Below are positions 8,136 to 17,218 of a stretch of DNA of 64,000 bases, in pieces. The stretch spans positions 272,963 to 336,962 of the forward strand of contig NZ_FPBE01000002.1 of the NCBI RefSeq assembly GCF_900116625.1, in the 5' to 3' direction. The position numbers and the translations under genes are program-made. Under the pieces are notes generated by a model that ran no database searches, was not told the DNA's origin, and saw nothing but the letters and a program-made list of their open reading frames with translations. The first letter of the stretch is position 1. Every line of letters starts with the position of its first letter. The DNA comes from Idiomarina abyssalis (lineage in GTDB: Bacteria; Pseudomonadota; Gammaproteobacteria; Enterobacterales; Alteromonadaceae).

Positions 8136-10796
8136 GTGAGCGAGTTTAGAGTTGGACAGCGTTACCTCAGTGAAACTGAAACCGAATTAGGGCTGGGTAT
8201 GATAACTCAGGCCGAAGGTCGTCACTTAACCGTGATGTTCCCTGCCACCGGTGAAGTGCGACTGTACTCTGCTCAGGATGCGCCTCTGGCTCGATATCAG
8301 TTGCAAGTTCAACAGCAAGGTAAGCACGCCGACGGCTGGAGCTTCACTATTCAGGAGCTGACTGAATCACAGGGTATTGTGACTTACCACGGACTGCGTG
8401 ATGACAACCAGGAGTCAGTTGTTGTTCCTGAAACTCAACTCTCGCATCAAGTTGACAGTAATCCGGCATTAACTCGTTTGCTTGCTGGTCAGGCCGACCG
8501 ACTCGATATGTATCAATTGCGCTGTGAGGCTGGTGAACATTTGGCGCATCACCAGGCAAGCGAGGTGGCCGGCTTATTAGGCGTTCGTACCCATTTGCTG
8601 CCGCATCAGCTGTATATTGCTAAGACGGTCGCTGATCGCTATCACCCACGCGTGCTTTTGGCCGACGAAGTGGGCTTAGGAAAAACCATTGAAGCCGGCA
8701 TGATCATTAAACGCCGATTGACCACCGGCCGCTCTCAACGCGCACTCATTGTTGTGCCTGAGTCTCTTATGCACCAATGGTTAGTGGAGCTACGTCGCCG
8801 CTTTGCACTGAACTTTACCCTGTTTGATGACGAACGTTGTGAGCAAGCGGAAGCCGACAGTGAAAATCCTTTTCTGACCGAACAACACATTATTATCAGT
8901 AGTCGGTTTATGCATGAGTCACGCTGGAATGAGGCCTTACTCGATGCGGAATTTGATCTGCTGATTATTGATGAAGCCCACCATCTGCAACCGGATGCTC
9001 CTGAATTCAGCGCCGTAAAAAGCCTTTGCGAAGCAGTGCCCAGTTTGCTGCTGCTGACGGCAACACCAGAACAAGAAGGTGCTGAGGGACATTTCCAGCG
9101 ACTGCAGTTACTGGATCCGGACAGGTTCTCCGATTTCGCCAGTTTTCAGCAAGAACAGGCGCATTATAAAGAGTTAGCAGAACAAGCTGAGTCAGTGACT
9201 GACCCGGCAGAGCTTGATGACCTGCTCGATAAACACGGCACAGGCCGCGTTATGTTCCGTAATCGTCGGGCCGATATCGGCGGTTTCCCTGAGCGTCATT
9301 TTCATCCGGTAGAACTGGATGAGTGTGAACCCGATGACGACATGCCCTGGTGGATGGAAGATCCGCGTATTGACTGGTTATTGGAGCACATTAAGCAAAA
9401 CCGCTCAGAAAAAGCGCTGCTAATCTGTAAAACTGCGGAGCAAGTGCTGGATTTGTCTGAAGCTCTGCGCGTACTCGCAGGTGTGCACGCGGCCACCTTT
9501 CATGAAGGAATGACGCTGACCGAACGAGACCGTTCTGCCGCCTTTTTTGCGAGCGAAGAAGATGGCAGCCCTATCCTACTGTGCTCAGAAATTGGCAGTG
9601 AAGGCCGCAATTTTCAGTTCGTGCATCAACTGATCTTATTCGACTTACCAGCCAACCCCGACTTGCTGGAACAGCGTATTGGTCGTTTAGACCGTATTGG
9701 CCAGCAGCAGGACATTGATATTTACCTACCTTATTGTAGAGGCTCTGCCGAAGCTATATTGCTGCCATGGTACGAGCAGGGAATGAATGCCTTCACTCAG
9801 TGTAATGCGATAGGCCGTAAACTGTACGACGCTTTCGGCGCTGAAATTGAGCAGGCTATTACTGAACAGCAGCCTTTAAGTTCTGAACTATTAGAGCAGA
9901 CAAAAGAGCTGCACAAAACCTGGCTGGAGCACAACAGGGAAGGTCAGGACAAGCTGCAGGCACTCAATGCTTGTCGCCCGGAAACCGCAGAAAAAATCAT
10001 AGAGCAAATTCATAGCGACAGCGATACCGATACGCTCGCCGATTTCATGATTGCCTTCTTTGACCGTTTTGGTGTTAATAACGAAGTTCTGGATGAAGAA
10101 CGCTGGTTTATTCGCCCGGGAGAACACATGCGTGTTGGCAGTCTGCCTGGTTTGCCTGACGACGGTATTACCATAACCTTTGACAGGGTTACCGCGCTGA
10201 ACTTTGAAGATACCGACTTTCTGAGCTGGGATCACCCGATGGTACAAGCGGCGCTCGAGTTGCTGACTGCTGATGACTTTGGCAGCACTTGTGTGGCCGA
10301 GTTAAAAAACCCGGCAATTCCGGCGGGCAGCTGGTTCCTTGAATTAGACTTTGCCAGCATAGTTCCTGCGCCTAAAGCCGCGGCCCTACAGGAGTTTTGC
10401 CCACTGCAAAGCCTGCGGCTTCTGTTTAATGGTCAGGGTCAGGAGCTCTCTGCCAAAGTATCGCGCGAGCTACTGGATCAGCAGTCTAACTTCATTGATA
10501 AGAAAACCGCCCGTCAGGTATTGCGCCAGCTAAGAGATGCAGCGCAAAAGCTTATCCAGTCAGGCCAACAACAAGCACGCAAATGGCAGCAAGAGCAACT
10601 GGAGCAGGTAAGACAAGAGGCTACAGCGGCACTGCAACATGAACGCCAACGACTGCTCGACTTGCAGAAGAAAAACCCGTCGGTACGCAGCAGTGAAATA
10701 GAAGCTATAAACTGGCGCGAAGAGCAGATTACAGCGGCACTGGAAAGTCCGCAGTTGTCGCTACAGGCTGTTCGCATTTTGGTGAACAACCATTAA
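8136..10796 (+). CDS. rapA: RNA polymerase-associated SWI2/SNF2 ATPase RapA
   Basis: Binds RNA polymerase and helps recycle it, using ATP hydrolysis. From GTG 8136 the protein is 886 aa, shorter than E. coli RapA (968). It opens with a tandem-Tudor-like domain (GQRYLSETETELGLG), then helicase motifs: LADEVGLGKTIEAG (~175-188), LLIIDEAHHL (~275-284), LLTATPEQ, and RIGRLDRIGQQQ late in the second lobe. GGGAG at 8125-8129 lies six bases before GTG 8136; earlier in-frame starts lack such a site. rluA overlaps by one base (TAATG), as in the E. coli rapA-rluA pair. Confidence 0.95.
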   Translation: MSEFRVGQRYLSETETELGLGMITQAEGRHLTVMFPATGEVRLYSAQDAPLARYQLQVQQQGKHADGWSFTIQELTESQGIVTYHGLRDDNQESVVVPETQLSHQVDSNPALTRLLAGQADRLDMYQLRCEAGEHLAHHQASEVAGLLGVRTHLLPHQLYIAKTVADRYHPRVLLADEVGLGKTIEAGMIIKRRLTTGRSQRALIVVPESLMHQWLVELRRRFALNFTLFDDERCEQAEADSENPFLTEQHIIISSRFMHESRWNEALLDAEFDLLIIDEAHHLQPDAPEFSAVKSLCEAVPSLLLLTATPEQEGAEGHFQRLQLLDPDRFSDFASFQQEQAHYKELAEQAESVTDPAELDDLLDKHGTGRVMFRNRRADIGGFPERHFHPVELDECEPDDDMPWWMEDPRIDWLLEHIKQNRSEKALLICKTAEQVLDLSEALRVLAGVHAATFHEGMTLTERDRSAAFFASEEDGSPILLCSEIGSEGRNFQFVHQLILFDLPANPDLLEQRIGRLDRIGQQQDIDIYLPYCRGSAEAILLPWYEQGMNAFTQCNAIGRKLYDAFGAEIEQAITEQQPLSSELLEQTKELHKTWLEHNREGQDKLQALNACRPETAEKIIEQIHSDSDTDTLADFMIAFFDRFGVNNEVLDEERWFIRPGEHMRVGSLPGLPDDGITITFDRVTALNFEDTDFLSWDHPMVQAALELLTADDFGSTCVAELKNPAIPAGSWFLELDFASIVPAPKAAALQEFCPLQSLRLLFNGQGQELSAKVSRELLDQQSNFIDKKTARQVLRQLRDAAQKLIQSGQQQARKWQQEQLEQVRQEATAALQHERQRLLDLQKKNPSVRSSEIEAINWREEQITAALESPQLSLQAVRILVNNH

Positions 10797-11452
10797 TGAC
10801 GCTGCTTCACTATGAGCCACCAACAACGCCATTTCTTCAAGTTATTTATGAAGACGCTCAGTTGTTGGTGGTTGATAAACCCAGCGGACTATTGAGTGTT
10901 CCGGGAAAACGACCGCAGCATAAAGATTCCACTTATACTCGAGTGCAGCGGGTACACCCGGAAATTAGAGTGGTTCATCGGTTGGATATGGCTACCTCAG
11001 GTATTTTGTTACTGGCAAAAACCAAAGCTGCACAAAGCCACCTGAACAAACAATTTCAGGACCGCACAACCCACAAAAAATACATTGCCAAGGTATGGGG
11101 GGAGCTACCTGCTTCACAGGGCGAAGTTGAACTCCCGCTTTCCTGCGACTGGCCGAATCGCCCGCGCCAGCATATGGATTTTTTCACCGGCAAACCAAGT
11201 ACGACCTTCTACCGGGTGAGTGAATTTGACGGCAAGTGTAGTCGCGTTGAACTGACCCCATACACTGGCCGCTCGCACCAGCTTAGAGTTCATATGCAGG
11301 CCATTGGCTGCCCGATATTAGGCGATAAATTCTATGCGCACAGCGAGGCGTTTTCTGCCGCTGAACGCTTATTGCTGCATGCTGAGGACCTTTGCGTAAC
11401 ACACCCACAAACTGAACAACCTATAGCCTTTCATAGCCCGGTTCCGTTTTAA
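10796..11452 (+). CDS. rluA: 23S rRNA U746 / tRNA U32 pseudouridine synthase
   Basis: Converts U746 of 23S rRNA and U32 of several tRNAs to pseudouridine. 218 aa, close to E. coli RluA. The catalytic motif is HRLDMATSGI with Asp64; VDKPSGLLSVPG precedes it, and TGRSHQLRVHM with LGDKFYA follow as in the family. Its ATG overlaps the rapA stop by one base, so it probably depends on rapA transcription and translation. Confidence 0.96.
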   Translation: MTLLHYEPPTTPFLQVIYEDAQLLVVDKPSGLLSVPGKRPQHKDSTYTRVQRVHPEIRVVHRLDMATSGILLLAKTKAAQSHLNKQFQDRTTHKKYIAKVWGELPASQGEVELPLSCDWPNRPRQHMDFFTGKPSTTFYRVSEFDGKCSRVELTPYTGRSHQLRVHMQAIGCPILGDKFYAHSEAFSAAERLLLHAEDLCVTHPQTEQPIAFHSPVPF

Positions 11453-11496
11453 TACTTTGCGCTCAAGCTGACGCCGCTGTGGCCGATATAAGCTGC

Positions 11497-12282
11497 ATGA
11501 AGCGTTATTCATTATTGCTACTCGCGGCACTGTGTATCAGTCCCGCAGTCAGCCAGGACGACTTACAACGTTATTTACCGCAAGACCAGCTACACTGGTT
11601 GTCCGGTAATGACGACCAACGCTATTTGGTTTTAAAGAAAGAATACCTACAGGCTTTTGAGCGCGGTCAAATCGTGCTTATACCCGACTGGCACTATCAT
11701 CCCTTGCAGTCTTTTTATATTCGCCCGGTGTATGAAAACGCACCGGATTTTGGCTGGACCACCTGGGCGCTCACTCCGCCGGAAAATGACATACGCACGG
11801 ACAATCTGCAGACCCCCGCCAGTGCCACACACTTTCCTGAAGCAGCTGATGAAGAGGTCTTCGAGCCTCTGGTTGGCGCCTTGCAACAACGCATGACACT
11901 GCTTCTGGACGAGACCTTAAGCCGGCCGGGCTTCTCAGTGTGGGTGGTTGAAGGTATTACAGCGGATATTACTTTGCGACTGTTAGAAAGTGATCCGTCG
12001 ATAATGCCGGATGCTATCGTCCTGATTAATGCTTATGTTCCGCAATTTCAGTATAACCGCGCTCTTGCCGACCGTATTAGTCAGTCACAACTGCCGGTTC
12101 TGGATATTCGCAGTGCTGAAAGTAATCAATGGATAAGCAAGCACTGGCAACTGCGCAAAAAGCTGGCGAGTAAATATCAGCACCCGGCTTACCGGCAGCG
12201 ACAACTTATCAACTCCGGGAATGCCGGGCAGCGTGAGTTAATCTCAACCATAAAAGGCTGGCTTGAGTTTCACGGCTTTTAG
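11497..12282 (+). CDS. Secreted DUF3530-like protein
   Basis: 261 aa from the ATG at 11497 (MKRYSLLLLAALCIS), which starts exactly at a signal peptide ending near SPAVS; the upstream in-frame start adds six residues before the n-region and is less likely. The rest resembles DUF3530 proteins, which have an alpha/beta-hydrolase-like core, with IVLIPDWHYHP where those proteins have a conserved early strand and VWVVEGITADITLRL later. I see no convincing GxSxG nucleophile. Likely periplasmic, function unknown. It lies between rluA and the convergent djlA. Confidence 0.65.
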   Translation: MKRYSLLLLAALCISPAVSQDDLQRYLPQDQLHWLSGNDDQRYLVLKKEYLQAFERGQIVLIPDWHYHPLQSFYIRPVYENAPDFGWTTWALTPPENDIRTDNLQTPASATHFPEAADEEVFEPLVGALQQRMTLLLDETLSRPGFSVWVVEGITADITLRLLESDPSIMPDAIVLINAYVPQFQYNRALADRISQSQLPVLDIRSAESNQWISKHWQLRKKLASKYQHPAYRQRQLINSGNAGQRELISTIKGWLEFHGF

Positions 12283-12292
12283 CAGCAATCTT

Positions 12293-13123
12293 TTAACGAA
12301 TATCCCGCTTTTCTTTGATTTTTTCATAAGCCGCCTGAATATCCTGCGCCCGTTGCTGAGCCTGCTTCATGACTTCTTCAGGTAAGCCTTTCGATGCCAG
12401 CTTGTCCGGATGATGTCGGGCCATAAGTTTACGATAAGCCTTTTTAATTTCAGCGTTACTGTTCTGGGCGGTCACCCCAAGCACTTCATAGGCGTTGTTA
12501 ATTTCATCCTGACTGGTGGTTTTACGCTGTTGTTGATGCTGCTGACGGCGATGCTGATGAAAACGAAAAGCCGCTTTTTCCATCATTAACCATTGGTCTA
12601 ACTGAAAGCGCGTAAAGCCCAGAGACTTAGCAACGTTAACCAGCACTTCATGCTCCGACTTTTCCAGAATTCCGTCATTCAATGCCAGACCAATTAACTG
12701 CTCCATGAAAAGCTGCAAGACATCCCGGTTGCCGTAAAAGGACGCACTAAAATCTTTCATGACCTGCTGCAAAGGAAATGTCGGTTCTTTACCTTCTCTG
12801 AACGCTTCCTGCGCTTCACGGGTTGCATCAGAACTTAAGTTCAGGCGCCGCATAAGCTCCTGCGCCTGCGCAATGTCACTGGTTGTTACTTTTCCTTTTG
12901 CCTTGGCAACATGACCCATTACAGCAAACAAGGTGTAAATGAAGTTGGCATCCCCGGCAGCCTTCTCTGCACCGTATAAAAAGCGTCCCCAGGCGCCTTT
13001 TTGGGAAAAGTCCTGAGCCATTCCCCGATCAAACCAATGGCCAATCAGAACGCCTAAAATAGCGCCCGGCCATTTCATAAATGCAAAACCTGCCAAGGCT
13101 CCTACTACTTTTCCCCAAACCAT
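12293..13123 (-). CDS. djlA: DnaJ-like co-chaperone DjlA
   Basis: Membrane-anchored J-domain protein that stimulates DnaK. 276 aa. The N-terminal Gly/Ala-rich membrane segment (VVGALAGFAFMKWPGAILGVLIG) is followed by a TerB-like helical domain at about 50-180, a Gln/His-rich linker (HQHRRQQHQQQ) and a C-terminal J domain with the HPD motif in MARHHPDKLAS. This order is that of E. coli DjlA, whose gene also lies between rluA and lptD. murU ends one base upstream. Confidence 0.95.
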   Translation of the reverse strand: MVWGKVVGALAGFAFMKWPGAILGVLIGHWFDRGMAQDFSQKGAWGRFLYGAEKAAGDANFIYTLFAVMGHVAKAKGKVTTSDIAQAQELMRRLNLSSDATREAQEAFREGKEPTFPLQQVMKDFSASFYGNRDVLQLFMEQLIGLALNDGILEKSEHEVLVNVAKSLGFTRFQLDQWLMMEKAAFRFHQHRRQQHQQQRKTTSQDEINNAYEVLGVTAQNSNAEIKKAYRKLMARHHPDKLASKGLPEEVMKQAQQRAQDIQAAYEKIKEKRDIR

Positions 13124-13124
13124 G

Positions 13125-13793
13125 TTATTTCTCCAACTGCTGGTTAAGTTGATGCAGCCGCTCAGGGGTCCCTACGTCGGTCCAGTGCCCTTCCCAATAG
13201 CTTGCCGCTAACCTGCTTTGATTTATTGCCCGGTCAAAGAAGGTTTTAAGTGGCTGCTTTCCCTGAGGGTATGGTTCCAGCAGCTCTTTTCGGTATAAGC
13301 CAACACCGGAAAACGTCTTGCGGTCGTTTCCGTCATTAACCAACAAACCATTTTCTAAAGCAAAGTCGCCCTCTGGGTGATGAACTGGGTTCTTAACCAT
13401 GATCAAATGCGCCAACTGTTCTGCTTCCAGTTGAGTCGGCAGATCACGGTAATCCCAGTCGGTCCAAATATCTCCGTTAATGACCCAGAAAGGTTCATCA
13501 CCTAACAAGGGCAAGGCTTTAATAATGCCACCAGCAGTTTCCAGCCCACCTTCCGGTTCTGCGGAAAAAGAAACCTGTAACCCCCACCGACTGCCGTCAC
13601 CAACAAAGTTCTCAATTTGCTCACCGTGCCAGGCATGATTAATAACAACCTCATTCACGCCAGCCTGCGCCAGCTTTTCTAAGTGATAAGCCAACAATGG
13701 TTTACCCGCTATGGGTAGTAAAGGTTTAGGCTGATTATCGGTTAACGGCCGCATGCGACTGCCTCGGCCAGCGGCTAAGATCATTGCTCTCAC
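13125..13793 (-). CDS. murU: N-acetylmuramate-1-phosphate uridylyltransferase MurU
   Basis: Nucleotidyltransferase turning MurNAc-1-phosphate and UTP into UDP-MurNAc in the MurQ-independent cell-wall recycling route. 222 aa with the N-terminal signature MILAAGRGSRMRPLTDN and KPLLPIAGKPL, and Asp in VINGDIWTD. I use GTG at 13793, which overlaps the amgK stop as GTGA, rather than the upstream start within amgK; this also gives the family's usual length. The identification rests on the fold plus adjacency to amgK; a sugar-phosphate nucleotidyltransferase of other specificity is possible but less likely. Confidence 0.88.
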   Translation of the reverse strand: MRAMILAAGRGSRMRPLTDNQPKPLLPIAGKPLLAYHLEKLAQAGVNEVVINHAWHGEQIENFVGDGSRWGLQVSFSAEPEGGLETAGGIIKALPLLGDEPFWVINGDIWTDWDYRDLPTQLEAEQLAHLIMVKNPVHHPEGDFALENGLLVNDGNDRKTFSGVGLYRKELLEPYPQGKQPLKTFFDRAINQSRLAASYWEGHWTDVGTPERLHQLNQQLEK

Positions 13794-14794
13794 TTTGCTT
13801 CCTTCCAGGCCGGTATGACACGTTTTTCCAGCCATTGGTTATAATCCGACAACTGTGAATAGTTAGCGCTTACTCGCTGTAAATAACCTAAAGTTCTGGG
13901 TACGTCTTGTAAGTAACCCGGCTTGTGGTCACGATGAGCCAGGCGAGCGAAGATACCTGCGGCCTTAGTGTGACGCTGTAAGCCCATCCAGTCGAACCAA
14001 TGCTGCCATTGTTCAGGCTCAATCTGAGCAGCTAAATGATTTGACTCAACGAGCTGTTGCCGTAAGCCCTCACCCAGTTCAGCCACCCATTCATCTGGCC
14101 ACTCAATATAGCAATCTCGTAACAGCGATACCGCATCGTAGGTGACCGGTCCCAACACTGCATCCTGAAAATCAATAACCCCAATGCTGTCGTCATCCAA
14201 CAGCATTAAATTACGTGAGTGGTAGTCTCTGTGCACGCCAACCTGAGGTTGCTCCAGCGCGTTATCAATCAGTTGCTGGCTGAATTGCTGCCAAATTTCC
14301 TGGTCTTCATTATTCCAGTTAAGGTTTAAGTGAGTCTGGAGCAGCCAGTCTTTAAACAACGACAACTCGCGTTTGAGCAAAGCCGTGTCGAACGCAGGCA
14401 ATTCACCTAACTCGGTACTGCGTACTGACATAATATTCGGCAAAGCCGCTAAAGCTTGCTGGTAATACTGCCGGGCATTACGAGGGTGCAGCTTACTGAG
14501 CAACAAAATCTGGCCGAAATCTGACTGCAACATAAAACCTTGCTCGGTATCGGCTGCGATAATTTCAGGCACAGTAACGCCAGCATCAGCGTAAGCTTGT
14601 GCAACCGCCAAAAAAGGTTCCATAGGTTCTTTTTCCGGTGGACAGTCAACCGCTATCAGGCTTTCCTTTCCGTCAGTTGCCCGAAAATAACGACGGAAAC
14701 TGGCATCGCCGGATACAACCTCTAAAGTCGGCTGGGGAACCCCGGTCTGGGCTTCGCACCAAGCCTGCAGAGCCACTTCTCGTTTGTCTTCCAA
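13790..14794 (-). CDS. amgK: N-acetylmuramate/N-acetylglucosamine kinase AmgK
   Basis: Aminoglycoside-phosphotransferase-fold kinase that phosphorylates the anomeric carbon of MurNAc and GlcNAc. Motifs are the N-terminal SGDASFRRYFRA, the catalytic loop HRDYHSRNLMLL and the metal loop GVIDFQDAVLGP. The frame opens at a TTG at 14821, but GGAGG lies five bases before a TTG at 14794, which I take as the start (334 aa). It overlaps murU by GTGA and is divergent from lptD, the same arrangement as in pseudomonads. Confidence 0.9.
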   Translation of the reverse strand: MEDKREVALQAWCEAQTGVPQPTLEVVSGDASFRRYFRATDGKESLIAVDCPPEKEPMEPFLAVAQAYADAGVTVPEIIAADTEQGFMLQSDFGQILLLSKLHPRNARQYYQQALAALPNIMSVRSTELGELPAFDTALLKRELSLFKDWLLQTHLNLNWNNEDQEIWQQFSQQLIDNALEQPQVGVHRDYHSRNLMLLDDDSIGVIDFQDAVLGPVTYDAVSLLRDCYIEWPDEWVAELGEGLRQQLVESNHLAAQIEPEQWQHWFDWMGLQRHTKAAGIFARLAHRDHKPGYLQDVPRTLGYLQRVSANYSQLSDYNQWLEKRVIPAWKEAK

Positions 14795-14933
14795 ATTATC
14801 CTCCACCAAATTTTGTCGCAAAGCCTTAAAACTAGCAGTGTACCAAATAGCGAAACAAACAAAATTGCTTTATTATACCCTCGCGCTGCAAAACAGAATA
14901 AATGCATTTAATAACAACGAACGGAAGATTCAA

Positions 14934-17207
14934 TTGCTGCTAAGGTTTATTACTCCGCTGATGCTACTGTCGTTTACTGGCGATGCGCTAGCGGCTTTAC
15001 AAAATCAAAACGTGCAACAAGGCATGGCTTGTGAGGCTTCCCGGCCCGCAGAAAATGTAATTGGTTCAGTGCAACTGCAGCAAACTGAAGCAGGCACTAT
15101 TGGCGTTGAATCGCGCAGCGCCGAAATTTTTGCAGATGAAAAAGCGTACTTTACCGGTAATGTTATCATTCACCGTGATGGGCAATGGCTATCCACATCA
15201 GAAGCGACTATCGACCAGCAAAAAGGGGAGATTTTTGCCTCTGACGGTATTACCTTTAGTGACGGCTACCTTAACGTCAAAGGCGATTCTTTATTTCTCG
15301 ACCTGAATGAAGACAGAGCAGAGCTTTATAATAGCGATTATCGTCTGCAGGACCATAATGCCCGTGGCCATGCTGAACGTCTCTCTTTATCGCGACAAGA
15401 GGTGTTACTGCAAGACTCAAGCTTTACCACTTGTCCCGGAGATTCACCGGCCTGGCAATTACGCGCTCAGCGTATTCAAATTAATGAAACCAGTGATTTC
15501 GGGGAAGCCTGGCACGCCCGTTTCGAGCTATTCGATGTGCCCATTCTTTACTTGCCTTACTTTAACTTCCCTATAAGTGACGCGAGAAAAACCGGGCTGC
15601 TTTACCCTACTTTTGACTCATCATCTAACAGTGGCTTTGAAGTAGAAATACCTTATTACTTTAATATTGCACCCAATATGGATGCGACTATAGCACCAGT
15701 CTATATGTCCGAACGCGGCACTATGTTGAAAGGCGAGTATCGCTATCTGTTTGAGCAAAATGCCGGACAATTCAATTTAGAGTATTTAGGTAATGACGAT
15801 ACCCGCATCGAAAATAAAAAGCGTTACCTTTGGCATGTTCAGCATGCAGCACAAATTAATCCGGACCTGAGCTTTTACCTGGATGCCACCGAAATTAGTG
15901 ACGACAATTATTTAAACGACTTTGGCAGTGACTTCGCTGGCAGAGCCGATACTCATTTATACCGTGTCGCACAGCTGGACTACGATAACGATAACTGGAC
16001 CGCCCAGCTGCGGACTGAAGACTATGAACTGATAGGTGATTATCGAAGCCCCTACCGGACACTTCCACAATTGAGCGTGGACTATAGTGCAAAGACTCTT
16101 CATGGTTTCAGTGCAGGTATTTATAACGAGCTGACTTATTTTCAGAATCAGGATCAATCACGCGAATACGCTACCCGCGCCCATATTGAGCCAAGTCTAA
16201 AGTATCGTTATGAAAAACCGGCCTTCGATACCGAAGCAGAACTGTCTTATCTCTATACGCGCTACTGGCAGGAAAGTCCCGACAGTGCAATTGCGGAAAG
16301 TGTCACACGAACGTTGCCAAGAGCACGGGTCAGAGCTCGTATGCACCTGGAAAGGTCTGTTGAAATTGGCAATGAGCAATACCGCCAAACGTTATCGCCG
16401 CAAATTCAATACCTTTACGTGCCTTATGAAAACCAACAAGACATCGGTATTTACGACACCTCGTTGTTACAGGACGACTATCATGGTTTATTCCGTAGCC
16501 GCAGGTTTTCAGGTCTGGACCGCATAGCAGAGGCCAACCAGGTAACTTACGGAATCAGTAGCAGTTTGTTCACTCAGAATGAACGTGAAATGCTACGCGC
16601 CAGTCTTGGTCAAATATACAACATTGAAGACAGTCGCACGCAGCTGTTTGCCGCTAATGAAGAAACCACCACTTCCAGTAACAGTGAGTGGGTGGCCGAT
16701 ATAAACTGGGCGGTTGATGAGAATTGGTCGTTACGCAGCTCAATTCAATACGATACGGAACTTAACAGCACCCGTAAGAGTCAGACCGCGGTAGAGTTTC
16801 GCAAAGACGATTCGAACCTGATACAAGTGAGTCACCGCACAGCAACAAATATTTTGAATAACGATATAGAGCAGGTTGGAACACAAGCAGTTTGGTCGGC
16901 TAGTTCGCGTTGGCAAGTAGCTGCAAATGTCTTTTACGATCTCACACATGACCGTTTAAATGATGCTATGGTGGGCGTCCAATACAGCAGTTGTTGCTGG
17001 GCATTACGAGTTAGTGCTTACCGACGGATAAACCGTGATCTCGAGCCAGCATTTAGTGAGAACCAGATAAACGGCGACACACAGTTTGACAACGGCATTA
17101 GTATACAATTTATTATCAGTGGATTAGCTTCTGATAACAGTGGTCTAATTAACATGCTTGAGAAAAGTACGTACGGCTACCGCCGTCCTTTTTATCTCAG
17201 TAACTAG
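14934..17207 (+). CDS. lptD: LPS assembly outer-membrane protein LptD
   Basis: Outer-membrane barrel that, with LptE, inserts lipopolysaccharide into the outer leaflet. I start it at TTG 14934, with GGAAGA five bases upstream; this places a signal peptide (LLRFITPLMLLSFTGDALA) at the N-terminus and gives 757 aa. The longer in-frame start at 14784 would bury the signal 50 residues in and overlap amgK. An OstA-like domain is followed by a barrel from about residue 200. The four cysteines of the inter-domain disulfides are kept: one in GMACEAS, one in TTCPGDS and the pair in SSCCWALR. Followed by surA. Confidence 0.93.
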   Translation: MLLRFITPLMLLSFTGDALAALQNQNVQQGMACEASRPAENVIGSVQLQQTEAGTIGVESRSAEIFADEKAYFTGNVIIHRDGQWLSTSEATIDQQKGEIFASDGITFSDGYLNVKGDSLFLDLNEDRAELYNSDYRLQDHNARGHAERLSLSRQEVLLQDSSFTTCPGDSPAWQLRAQRIQINETSDFGEAWHARFELFDVPILYLPYFNFPISDARKTGLLYPTFDSSSNSGFEVEIPYYFNIAPNMDATIAPVYMSERGTMLKGEYRYLFEQNAGQFNLEYLGNDDTRIENKKRYLWHVQHAAQINPDLSFYLDATEISDDNYLNDFGSDFAGRADTHLYRVAQLDYDNDNWTAQLRTEDYELIGDYRSPYRTLPQLSVDYSAKTLHGFSAGIYNELTYFQNQDQSREYATRAHIEPSLKYRYEKPAFDTEAELSYLYTRYWQESPDSAIAESVTRTLPRARVRARMHLERSVEIGNEQYRQTLSPQIQYLYVPYENQQDIGIYDTSLLQDDYHGLFRSRRFSGLDRIAEANQVTYGISSSLFTQNEREMLRASLGQIYNIEDSRTQLFAANEETTTSSNSEWVADINWAVDENWSLRSSIQYDTELNSTRKSQTAVEFRKDDSNLIQVSHRTATNILNNDIEQVGTQAVWSASSRWQVAANVFYDLTHDRLNDAMVGVQYSSCCWALRVSAYRRINRDLEPAFSENQINGDTQFDNGISIQFIISGLASDNSGLINMLEKSTYGYRRPFYLSN

Positions 17208-17218
17208 TGGTAGGTATA

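Noticed and set aside
14784..14933. N-terminal 50-residue extension of LptD
   Set aside because: It overlaps the divergent amgK gene, lacks a ribosome binding site, and would place a signal peptide in the middle of the chain.
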